A stretch of DNA of 64,000 nucleotides from Bimastos eiseni (lineage: Eukaryota; Annelida; Clitellata; Crassiclitellata; Lumbricidae): NCBI GenBank assembly GCA_959347315.1, contig OY365806.1:36512264-36576263 (forward strand), read 5' to 3'. The translations under genes were made by a program, and so were the position numbers. Numbering within the stretch: the stretch's first letter is position 1; the number at the start of each line of letters is the position of its first letter. The notes below the pieces were generated by a model. That model was not told the origin of the DNA. It made no database searches and saw only the letters and a program-made list of their open reading frames with translations. Positions 22,701 through 33,810 of this stretch are shown here, piece by piece.

Positions 22701-23476
22701 GGGCCATCCATAAATGACGTCACTCAATTTTTGACGATTTGTGATCCCCTTCCCACTTCGTCGCAAGTCGTCACAGATGCTCTGACCCCTCAAATGTGAC
22801 GTCACAAAGCCCTGACCCTCTCCAAGAAAACAAGATGACCAGAATGTAATGCAAATTTTTCTACCATTAAAAAGCAATAATAACCATAAAATACTTGAAA
22901 CTATAACAGTAAAACGAAGAAAAAATGAATTAATTTCATCATTAAACAATTGTATGCATTTCTTAAGGTGAAAGTCTCTGGATGAATCATTACAACTATT
23001 CAAAATGTTTAATAACAATAACTCAAAGCAATCCAAACTTTATGCCTCTCCATTCTCCCACAGTGAAGCAAAATGCTTCTTCATGCAATAAACAATGTCC
23101 AATCCACACACTCTCCTCTTTCTTCGCTTCAGTGACTTTCTGTGGCCTGTGCGTTTGAGCGGGATCATTGATTACCGCTTGTCTGTTGTAAACAGAATGG
23201 CTGCCTCATTTCCAAAATCCCAAAATTGACACCTAGTGTAAAGCGCACAATGAAAAATATTAGGAATGTAATAGTCATGATTAGTGTTATTAAATTGTGG
23301 TCGCAATTACTGTTAGTCATTTTAAACCTGTTTAATTGAGTAAAATTTTTAATGAAGTTATGCATTTTGATGTTTGATGTGATGATGTGACGTCAAATTT
23401 CATCGACCCTCTCCTCTCGTCACACGTCGCCACAAATGTGTGATCACCCTCCCCTTTATAGGCGTGTGACGGCCCC
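22701..23476 (+). mobile_element. GGGCCGTCC-ended DNA transposon copy, internally deleted
   Basis: The left end GGGCCATCCATAAATGACGT and the right end GTGTGACGGCCCC are inverted relatives of the 48564 element. The right end has lost the TTATTTATG segment. Both ends carry the CCCCT/TCGTCACA and GTGACGTCACA signature. At 23038-23110 it keeps TATGCCTCTCCATTCTCCCA, the counterpart of the start of the minus-strand zinc-finger frame in the 48564 copy, now broken. Confidence 0.75.
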
Positions 23477-23479
23477 TGA

Positions 23480-24360
23480 ATACAGATTGTTTGGTTTAGA
23501 CTCAGGGTTTTAAGTCTTTTATCACATGTACGTGAATAAACATAGAGCGGGAAATGCATCAGGCATATACATGTAGTTGCATACTTGCATACGTGAGAGC
23601 TTCGAATGCAGCCAGGTCGTTGACTCCAGCTATACGTCTTCGACTGAAACCTATAGCAATTGCGTCATCTCTATAGAAACCACGGCCGCCATCTTTATGG
23701 GCCTTTTATTCTCGCACATACGCATTATGGGAGCCATTATCATCGAGGCATCCATCCATATATATATTGACGAGCACAAACATCTTAAAGAGCCTGAAAT
23801 AAACTCAGTGCTGTAAATCGCATACATCTGGATCAATCAGTTTGTTTCTCTTTTATCTGCTCAGCAGTACGTCTTCCAAATTTGTTTTATTGTGCAATTT
23901 ATATAACGCCACAATCAAAGGCCTGCTATATTATCAATCGAGAGCAACTTAACGTTACCAGACAGTCACATTCATGACCACAGAGGCTCAGAGTGGGATC
24001 GCCTTGAGCATTAGCCGGTGACCCTATTTTGGCTCAGTGTAGGCCGAATGAGCATAGCTGCCAGGTCCCATCTAAGATCGCCATTAACAGGAAGAATCGA
24101 ACCAGCACACTCTGAATAACGAGGCATGCGCGCGACCAATCACCCAACGCACGCATGTTGCATATATATTATTAGATGCAAGTGTGCCTATATTGCATTC
24201 TATTGCTTGTACGGGGATATCCGATACATTCATCACGGAATGGACTAAAATTCGGGCTGAACTACTGATTTCATTGGGTCTAATAATAATTATTTAGATT
24301 GTCTTTGGTGTAACTAAATTGTGAAACATACTCGATGGACTGACGGCTAGAGAGATTTAT
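23480..24360. other. Intronic; possible SINE-like or LINE-tail traces
   Basis: A GCAATTTATATAACGCC-type segment near 23896 resembles an inverted L2/CR1 LINE tail. A degraded B-box-like segment (reverse of GGTTCGATTC) lies near 24095. Neither is secure. Confidence 0.3.
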
Positions 24361-24363
24361 AGT

Positions 24364-24810
24364 TTGTCAAAAGGCGCGGATCCCTCTCCTATATTCAAGG
24401 AAACTCTAGACAGGACAGTGTTCAACTTTCCTTTCTTACACTATAATATTATTTCTATATCAAATGCTTGTGACCCTAATCTCCAACTTACCAGTTTTAT
24501 AGCTGATTTCTACATACCATCATCAAATAGGTTACTGATTGTGGGTCCGTGTAAATCAAAATATTGAGACCCTATAGAACTCCCTCTAATTTAGACAGTG
24601 GCCAAAAGTGTCGTAAGGTCCAATTTCAATGGTTACCAATTTCTGTTGAATGCCGGCTTCACCATCTTCTCCACTGCTTACACAATACAGCTTCATTCCT
24701 TCGTTGCCTGAAGACTTTCTTATTTCCTCAGGGCTGTCACGCTGAGAGCGCTTCTGAATAGCTAGTACTGTAAGAAGCGCTATATAAAAAATAAGATACA
24801 ATACGAATCA
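24364..24810 (+). repeat. L2/CR1-like LINE 3' end, degraded
   Basis: Fragments such as QWLPISVECRLHHLL precede a tail reading AGAAGCGCTATATAAAAAAT then AAGATACAATACG. This form is typical of L2-type LINE termini. Several frameshifts. Confidence 0.6.
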
Positions 24811-25785
24811 GATAGAATACGATTGTTGGAACCACACAAGCGATTTTCATTACAACATTAGAGCATTAGCAGGTTTTAACCATACTACATTCCCTCTGAT
24901 GTCCAATTTAAACTTTCTAGCATATTCTTTCTCATCACGGCAGTTAAATATTTCGCAACTTCACATTTTGCACATTCAATGATTCAATGCCACGTCGAAT
25001 TTCGTCATGGGCATCCGCAAATAGTTCAACATGTTTTGTGATTCTCATCCAAAACATAAGGATTTAAAAAAACATTACAAGGGTTTTAGGCGGTTCAGAT
25101 CTCAGTCTGGGCTAGAACCAGTGCATTACATGCAGTCACCTCAGCATCGTACAATTCAATAAACTCTTTGACGGACTTACACACACCATTGTGTCACATT
25201 GCTCGCTTTCACAAAAATGTAACTCTTCTCAATTCCCATAATCTATGACGTGAACACATTATTTGGTTCGTATCCACAACAAAGCACATGCATTGCACAC
25301 TTCTGCAATCAGAACTCGACATAAATTTCACATTCCCCACTTTCACAATCACCCTATCAGCCATGGGCATGATGGCATCGTATCATAGACCTATCCTACA
25401 ATGAAACAGTGCACCATACAATGGCACTGGATTACGAAATCTTCTCTATTCCTGAGGAGTGTTCGACTACCGTACACAAATTATATTTGTTAGAAACGAT
25501 ATTATAATACTTGCAAATCCATAAATTGTTGGTATTGTACTAATGCTCGATTATTTTTGTCCAATATACAACAGCTTCCCTTGAGGGTTTGTCCTCAGTG
25601 GCATTTCAACAAATCCTCCAACCTCTTTTTCTTCATCCACAAACAGTTCTAATCGTGCAGCACTTACATCCTTGGTTGTCATGCATTTTAACAGGTTTAC
25701 ATTAAGCCAATGCACACACAAATCAGCAAAACATAAATAGTATTTATATCCTGCCGAATCTGGCAGTATCTCGGCCGTCATGCAG
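24811..25785. other. Intronic, nothing recognised
   Basis: No coding or repeat signature seen. Confidence 0.4.
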
Positions 25786-25789
25786 CATC

Positions 25790-26105
25790 ATCTGTCCCTA
25801 GCGCCTCTGTCCATCACACCCCGAGCTTTCCATTCTGAACTTAAGTCCCACCTTTTCAAGAAATCTTACCCAGACTCACTACTTGACATCCCACCTGTCA
25901 ATCCTCGACCAAAGCGACACCCTCCTTAACAGCTACTCTGCATCCCTGCTGACCTCATGGAAACCGAACTCTGACCACCCACGGACTATCCTTTGGACAA
26001 CCATTTTGACTTGACGCAGAGTTCGTGAGTAAGATGGTGCCCTGCGCTTAGCTTTTAAGTGGCGCTTTAGAAATTTGGATATTACGATTACGAGCTCTGG
26101 TATCT
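25790..26105 (+). repeat. L2/CR1-like LINE 3' end with ATTACG tail
   Basis: HSELKSHLFKKSYPDSLL is followed by stops, then a 3' UTR ending GGCGCTTTAGAAATTTGGAT and ATTACGATTACG. The last 80 bp match, inverted, the sequence at about 48030-48115. Confidence 0.65.
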
Positions 26106-26714
26106 CTCCAATACAATCTCTCCAACACACGCCGATGAGAGACGTTTCCAGTGATAGAAACTCAGAGAAATGAAAGTGGTTTTGAGACAATGAAAAGAAG
26201 CACTTGGCTCACCAGTTAGTATGGAGGAAAGTGTCAAAGGGGGAGTTGGTTCCATAGTTATGAGCCATTGAAGGCAAGTGCTCGTGCTGTGGCCATAGCA
26301 GTCCTCGCTCGCAGGACTAAGAGATCAGTCAAGTGAACATATAGCGGGCAAAATAAAGAGGCAGCTGAAGGCAGGCGCATGAGGGCACGCAAATACTTGT
26401 GTCTTTGGCCAGTACACGACCGATAGATTAATGTGAGAACTTCGAGTTGAACCCGTGCAATGAGTGGAGCCAATGAAGGTGATCAAATATGACAGCAGGG
26501 ATGTGGGACGACTAAGTATGTCGGGCTATTAGTCTAGCTTCACCATTTACAGCAGACTGAAGAGGAGAGACACACACTTTTGCAAGACCAGCCAAAAGAG
26601 AATTAGGTCTACAGTAATCGACTCAGGAGCAAATGCAGGTATGAATAAGACAGATATCAAAGGACAGAGGAGGAGACTGAGCGTCGAATTGCTGTAAGCT
26701 GCCTCAGGTGGAGA
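26106..26714. other. Intronic, nothing recognised
   Basis: Purine-rich unique sequence without recognisable frames. Confidence 0.35.
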
Positions 26715-27045
26715 CAGAGCCGTAGCTAGGAGTGCAATAGGGGACACGTGGTCCCGGGCGCTAATTTAGAGGGGGCGTCATAATGAAGGCTTGAATGAGA
26801 CAAGATCGTCTCAGCGATCTTGCTCTTTTTAGCATCGAAAAAGAAACATTGGCGAAAACAAATTCTGATAACGTTATTGACCAATTTGCGACAGTTAAAT
26901 AAAAAAAATATTTTTTAGAATGTCTATGACAGTCATGTATAAATGGCCTTTAGATATATTTGACAAAATGTGAAATAAATTTAAAAGGGTGCCAATTCTG
27001 TAGCTTGTCCCGGGGCGCAAAATACCCTTTTTAGCCTCGCCTCTG
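26715..27045. mobile_element. Candidate hAT-like MITE (331 bp)
   Basis: Ends CAGAGCCGTAGCTAGG and (reverse complement) CAGAGGCGAGGCTAAAAA form a weak inverted pair. CCCGGGCGC and CCCGGGGCGC sit near the two ends. No convincing target duplication. Confidence 0.5.
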
Positions 27046-29700
27046 GATAGAAGCAGGAAGATCGCATATGATTGGCAATATATTCAGCATGGGTGGTCAT
27101 ACTGTTCAGGACTACGTCAGAGTCTCGAAAACTGGATGCGATCAATCTCTCAGCAGGAGGAATTCAAGCTTAAGAAGGTGTTTGTGAGTGCAGAACCAAA
27201 TTAGGTCCATCTCATCTGGATTCGGTTACAGCAATGTGCATTAGCACTAACGCGATGGATGTAAGTAATTATTCCGTTCTTTAAAATATGATGCAATTCT
27301 GATTTAATTAATCAATTTATTGTATCGTGACTAAATTTAGCTCGTGTCTAATAAGCTTATGGTATAGTTGTGTCAATGCGACAAATATATATGCGTATGC
27401 ATGCCATGGGCATTTGTGGGTCTAAATTAGGCCTATAAAGCTAAATATTTTTCTTTCTGTACCAATAAAGACTCGCGAAAGACTCACGAACGTTGTCTGG
27501 CGAGAAAAAGATTTTTACAAAGCGCTCTAATTCGTCTTTCTGGGCCAACGTAACTCTTTTCATCACATAAATTACTTTAAATTCCGATATTTAAATATTT
27601 TACTTTAGAATTGCGCAAATCGCCGAAATTCGACATGATGACAACCACCATTTGCATTCGCATCGTAGAAAGGCTGTGCTAAACTCAATGCGCAAATTAG
27701 GCGCGTTAGTGACTGTAGGCCTATATAACTACTCGGAGCGCTCGCCAAATGGAATACTCGTCATCGAGGCGGATTTCAGGACCGAAGCAGCGCATTCGCT
27801 GAGTTCAAAAATCAATTCCAGGCGAATCTGGGTTGTAAGGTTAGTTATAATAACTGTAATGTAAATCTGACAGGCTGTTATCGCTCTGCAGCAATAGATT
27901 GCGGTTCTTCACTTGCTATTCAACGGCTACAGGAGACATCTCTCTCGCCTATCTGTTTATCTGTTTCTGTCTCTTTCTCTCTTATCTCGATCTCTCCCAC
28001 TCACTCACTCTCTTCACGGTCGACATTGGTTTTGTTTTCTTTGACAGGAGTCACATAACATTATCCCAAGGATATCTGACGCTCGATCAATTTTGTCAAT
28101 TTGTTTGTCGACAATGACTTGCGCTTTACAATATGGTAACGGTAATGACCATGATAATAACAGTGATAATAATGACGATGATCATAATGAAAATGGCTGG
28201 TTGATTGATCAACTGATTGATCAACTGATTGATTGACTTATTCATTATGCCAATGATTGATTGACTTCCTGATTCCTTCATTCATCCATCCATCCAGTCG
28301 TTCACTGATCTAAAGGTGATCGTCAAGTTCCTTTCTGAGCGTAGCAATCCGCTGCAAGAATTACAAAAGACGTAATTTTCTGTCAGTCAATCGTAATTTC
28401 TCATGTCAACTGCTCAGGGCGACGAGTGTGCTGGCAATTAATTGGATAGTTCGATGGGGTGAAACACAGGAGGGGTGGCGTAAGCTATGATTGCTTGTGT
28501 TTCATAAAACATCTTACACAGAGCAACAAAATCGTCGGTGCATGACTTGTCTATTTTAATTTTTCGTCAGTGGAGCGGATCGAGGAACAACACAGGTGCA
28601 CGTTAACAACCGAATTAGCCTAAGTGTACTTCGCGTTGCAGATAATGTGACTGAAAGACCAAGAGCAGACTATGACAATAGAAACGAATTTAATGAATGA
28701 CGACAGCGGAGGTGGCAGCTAACATAAAATCAACGCACCTGCTACTTGTCATCTAATCTACACCAACAATCACGAATCTCATTATTCGTCGAAGAATCGT
28801 CATCTTCTTAGAAACAACAACTAAATAAATGCAATAATAGGCTAAATGTATAATTTTATATTCGTAATTGCGCGTGTGTGGATGTGCGTGTGGAGGTGTA
28901 TGTGTGTGTGTGTGCCTGCGTGCTACTGTGTGTTGTGGTGTGTGTATGTGTGTGGGTGGGTGGGTGGATGGGTGGGTGTGGGTGTCGGCGTGTGCGCATA
29001 TAACGTTAGGTGGCTTTAATTAGTTGCAAACCATTAATGGAATCACGAACTTCATAAAGGGTTTCATCCATAAACTGCAAGATTAAGTACTGTATAGCGT
29101 TAATCAGATACAATTAGCTCGGCTTTACGACATATAAAATCAATTATTGTGTTAAATATAACTTTACACGTATAGGCACACGATGACCCGTTCACGTTAG
29201 TTATGAGTGGGAGAGAATTGTGTGAGTTATCTGCCCCCTTTTGCTCCCAGACGGGTGTGGGTCTATTTCAGGTATAGGCAAATTGCAATTGCTGCCTTTG
29301 TGTTTAGTAATGGGTTACGCTATTGAACTACATATCGTGCTTCTGTAGATCTCTCACAAAAGCCTTCAACCATCACTTTTACAGTCTCTTCAAGGACGAT
29401 AAAATGCTTTTATACGCACATACTCACATATATATATATATACAAACATAACATTCAATCATTCGTACATACATACCTACATACATACAAAAGGTCTGCG
29501 TAGTCTACGTTATTGTTATTATAGCAAACATTTTGTTTGCAAGCGATGTCACGCAGAAATGCAAATCGAACTCGCGCTTGTCACCTCCAAAGAAATTGCA
29601 GTTGAATATGCAGATGACGAATGAGTAATAGAAAGTTCTGAAGCGTATCTTGAAAGAAGAAATGCAAATCGAGAAAAGAATGAACATTGGTTATCGATTC
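27046..29700. other. Intronic, no gene recognised
   Basis: Includes TTGATTGATCAACTGATTGA repeats at 28200-28262 and a GT-rich tract at 28870-28990. A segment at 29398-29450 (GATAAAATGCTTTTATACGC) recurs in diverged form at 30768-30840. Confidence 0.4.
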
Positions 29701-30480
29701 CTTTCTTTGAGACGGGTCGCGGACAAAACCCTCTGACAAAAATCCCTCTGGCAAACCCCCCTAAGTAGAACAAACCTCCCCCCTCTAAGAATAAATGTTT
29801 GTTACATTTTTTACTTTTATTATTTAGAAACGTGTGTATACTTTAAGGTCTGAAGAAAAGCATGTGTCATATGTGTCATTTCAAAGTCTGGTGCGGTCAC
29901 TCAGGTATCGTCGTCCAATTGTTAAATAGCAAACAGTTAATTAGTTCCCCTTGGTCTTTTTGTTGTTAATGTCTGATAGGTCTACGTACACTACGTACAC
30001 TGTGAGTAATTCCTAGGCTATCTGTGACACGGCATTTTCAGACGCGTCAGGTGAGTCTATACAGAGTTATCGTGTGTTATCTGTGACACGATTTCTTATA
30101 TAAGTTAGACCAGAGGCGTCAATTCCCCTCTAGCTGATAGAGGCAAACAATCTGGTTCCAAGTGTCAGGTAGTCAAGATATCTCCCCAAAGGCTCAAAAA
30201 TACCCCCACCCCTATCTGGAAGCCTCTGAGTTAGACTAATAGTCGTACTGAGTGTCACTTATAATGTTGTGCAGACTTTGTTAGTAGTGTCAGTTATTAT
30301 AGTATGGCTTCTAATTGCAGAAGCTAGTTAGGGCAGGAAGGAGGTTTTTGTCCGGGGGGGGTGGGGGTTGGGGTTATGTCATGCCTAAGACAGAGGGGAT
30401 TATGTCAGAGGGGGTTTATGTCAGAGGGGGTTTTGTCAGAGGGGTTTGTCCTACACCCCTTTGAGACGGACACGTGGAAC
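29700..30480. repeat. Inverted pair of TGTCAGAGGGGGTTT-type arrays
   Basis: GACAAAACCCTCTGACAAAA at 29724-29765 is mirrored by TTTTGTCAGAGGGGTTTGTC at 30405-30455. Both lie next to GAGACGG, so the whole 0.75 kb may be a decayed TIR element. A hAT MITE (30111-30228) sits inside. Confidence 0.55.
30111..30228. mobile_element. hAT-type MITE (118 bp)
   Basis: Begins CAGAGGCGTC and ends GGAAGCCTCTG. An exact 8-bp target duplication AGTTAGAC lies at 30103-30110 and 30229-30236. Confidence 0.88.
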
Positions 30481-32622
30481 GCATGGAAAGATGGCCCTGG
30501 TGGTTCATTTATCTGTTTGATGGCGAAGTAGAGTGGTGCAATTTTATATTCGTTTGCTGAAAGTCGTGTTGACACCATGCAACATGCTACAAATCACACA
30601 GAAAGCGAACAATAAAGGAAAAGATTGGCGAATAAAACGAGGATAGCTATAGTCAGTGATTGGTGAGCTGTCGAAGGATCCATTGACAAGCTAGGGATCT
30701 TTCACTGATATGATGAGAGGCTCGTGTAGTCGTGGAATAGCAGTTCGATCGCTTGTGGATAGAGACGATAAAACGCTTTAATACGCACATACTTACATAC
30801 ATATATAAATAATATATGTATATATAATATTTATATACAAACATGCATCGTTGTTAATAGTGGACCTACTGCATGCTTGGTAGACATAAGTCAGCGTCGA
30901 TATTGACCCTAGTTCGAGATGTTCGAACTTCGAGCATCGACAAACCCGGTGAGGTTGTGGCAGGGCGACGCACGTGCTCAAAAACGTAAGCTGTAGAGAA
31001 TACATCAAAAGGGCTCCCCGCTCACTGACGATGCTCCAGTTTAGAGTGTTCACTGCAGTGGGATTGTCCTTTCTGAAGCCATGAGTTGGAGTGTGCGATA
31101 TTATCAGCTGGCTCATGCTCTTCTGCGCACTCTTCCTAGGACGGATCGACAGGCAGTGATTGTATTGTAGACCCTATACGTTTATTCGATTTTTTTTCTT
31201 CAAAAAGCAAAAATTTACATCTGATGCGATTCGGTGCATACTGCGATCAGAAGCTGCCATGGAAGCAGGGACGGTCCACCCAATCCATGTTGACAGTAGG
31301 GCCTGTCAGGCGTGCTGTTTGCCTAGTCAAGTGATGGCTGCCTTATGATCTCAACTTTCAGCCACTATTATGCGAAATTGATGGATTAAACTTCGCAATT
31401 TGTTACTTCGTCAATAATTTTATGACTTCATAAAAATGTTGATGACTGTAAACTAGCACTGAGGACCACAACAATAGTTGCAAAACCGTACTAATGCCAT
31501 AGCAGCAGGCCTTGCGGGGCCAAACAGGGCCCATGCGGGGCCTCTTGCACCCGGGACCACGAAAAGCTAGCTATGTCAACGCGCGGAGACGCGCGTGAGT
31601 TAAAGAATTTTGGAGACGTTTTTATCTGTTGACTTGAAGATATGATGTACCTCCAAACACTGATCTGTCTTAATCAAGAAGGCGACAGCAGAAAGGAGAG
31701 CAGATTATGGTCTGTGCCATTTCCTTAGTTGAGCAGACCTTATGTCATACATTATCCTGATGCGGCTATAGAGTCAAAATCTGCATTTAGTCTGCACATA
31801 TGATCTCATGCTTAGAGTGTCATGCTCTCATCAATTAGAGATAGATGGTCGCATGCGGATGCATGGCGAGTATGCATGTACTGGCCTATTTGCTCTTTCT
31901 GACTTTTAATGTAACATGTAGGCTATAATTTTATATGGTATAGTAGGCCCTGTATTCGCTTTTGAAGTCATCAATCTCCTTCGCCATTACCTGATGTTTA
32001 GGACCGGTGTTCTCGGAGTTTTGAGCACCGCCTTAGACCAAGCCACCCAAAGGGATTCAGGCTTCTAAAAATAGCGAGTGCGAATTCCTTCTGAAAAAAT
32101 ATGAGAAGAGTCCTTCCATGGATTATTAATTGCTGGCAATACTAACTGTAGTTTCAGGCTCCACATTCTCTTTAGTGTACGCAAATGCCCGGATGCATAT
32201 AATGTATATATATATAATTACATATATACGCAATATGTATACAATATATATTAGTCTAATAGCTAGTGTCTCATAATCCCGGGTGCACATACTGTCGTCT
32301 TCGAAGGCGATTGTCATCAGTGGTCTTCTGTTTGATGCTAAGGTTCGTGTACAAGTCTCGTCAGCTGTCGCTGTTCCTTTCCTTTTCTTGGTCAATAAGT
32401 ATGGGCCATGCGGCATCAAACATCATGTCTACTAACGAGAATCTGTCGGTTGAGAATCTGTCCTGCAGCACCTCAAAGATGACTCTTCTAGTTAGCTGAG
32501 CACTGTTCCCTTATCGATTAACTGCAATGTTCTTAGTCACCTCGTCAACTCATATACTGTGTGTATATATATGTATAAAATTGTATATTATGTAATGTAT
32601 TATATATATTATATATGTATTG
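30481..32622. other. Intronic, no gene recognised
   Basis: TA-rich patches at 30800-30835, 32195-32250 and 32565-32628, and a GC-rich patch at 31505-31560. No recognisable frames. Confidence 0.4.
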
Positions 32623-32628
32623 TATATA

Positions 32629-32963
32629 AGTAGTAGAAGATGTACCATACGGGGCCATTCAACCTAATCCTTGGTCTAAACCCCTCCCCTAATAGGTTAA
32701 AAACTTTTTTTTATCCTATAGCTTAGGTTAAAAAATCATCAAAAACAACATCAACCTAACCATAGGTTAAAACCAACATCAACCAATAATCAGGAAAAAA
32801 CGCCAGGAACTTTCCAATGGTTTCGACCTGGCGTGCACAAACCTATAGGCATGGTCAAAAACTCCATCTCTACTCCCTATAAGTCAAAAGCCAAGGGAAT
32901 TTCCAAAGTTTTCGATAATGGGAAATTTCCAAAAAATTTTCAACGAGTCAGCAGTTTCGACGA
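32629..32963 (+). repeat. Polinton left terminal inverted repeat
   Basis: About 335 bp, matching 42973-43305 in reverse with few mismatches. Carries subterminal repeats of CCTATAGGTTAAAA/ACCATAGG type and an AACGCCAGGAACTTTCC / GACCTGGCG dyad. Confidence 0.95.
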
Positions 32964-33234
32964 AGCTCTAGGTAAAACGTCGGGAAATTTGGTTAAAACC
33001 ATCGACAAAACCGCGCTAATGTAAAACCTCTTGGATATTAGGTTAGAACCGTGCACCAACTCAATAAAGGTCCGGGAATTTCACAACAGGTTCGATGATC
33101 CATTACACACCAACACATATGATATTAGGCTATACCCACATCCTCAGTAGAAGGCCAGTTACAGACCTAGTTATAACGTAAATTTACTATAGTTTCGCAT
33201 GTAGGCCTATATATTCTAGTGAAAAAAGTTAGAT

Positions 33235-33809
33235 GTGCAGACGATGATGGGCGATACAACACACTATCACGGATCTGGTGAAGCGCTTTCACACGATGGC
33301 GTGAAAGAAGCTGCATGGATTAATTCCAACAGGTTAGTTGATTATAAAAAATATTCCTGTATATATAAAATGAATGAAAATATTTTCTCAAAACAGCTTA
33401 AGGAATTGCTAATTCAATATAAAATGCAATACTCAAAGAAAACTGTTATTGAATTAAGAAAAATCGCCAAGCAGAGTGGATTGGTTGGGTATACGAGACT
33501 GCCTACAGCGCCCCCTCACCTAATGTCAGTTTGCTTGACGCCCCAGTTCCTGACATTAGTATCCCAACACTAGTTCCTATACCAGCCACGACAGTGCGAA
33601 AAGTATATGATAAAACTAAATCAGCGATTAATACATTCGCAAAGTGGATCGAAGGGAACATACCTGATGAGCCAAAAAGAAAGGTGAACGAGAAGTTAGA
33701 AGCACTGAAAGCCAAAGTGAATTCCATATTCGGTAAAATTCATATGAAGACACGTAAAATTATAGAGACGGCTTCAGCAATAAGGGCTTCACGAAACAAT
33801 ATACGGTAG
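33235..33809 (+). pseudogene. Polinton ORF with SAP-like motif, frameshifted
   Basis: Two overlapping frames (33235-33573 and 33531-33809). The first contains YSKKTVIELRKIAKQSGLVG, resembling a SAP/Rho-N helix-extension-helix DNA-binding motif. The second is Lys/Glu-rich and helical (EPKRKVNEKLEALKAKVNSI) with a proline-rich start. They probably represent one reading frame or the N-terminal extension of the polymerase protein just downstream. Leftmost gene of the element. Function beyond the motif unknown. Confidence 0.5.
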
Positions 33810-33810
33810 A

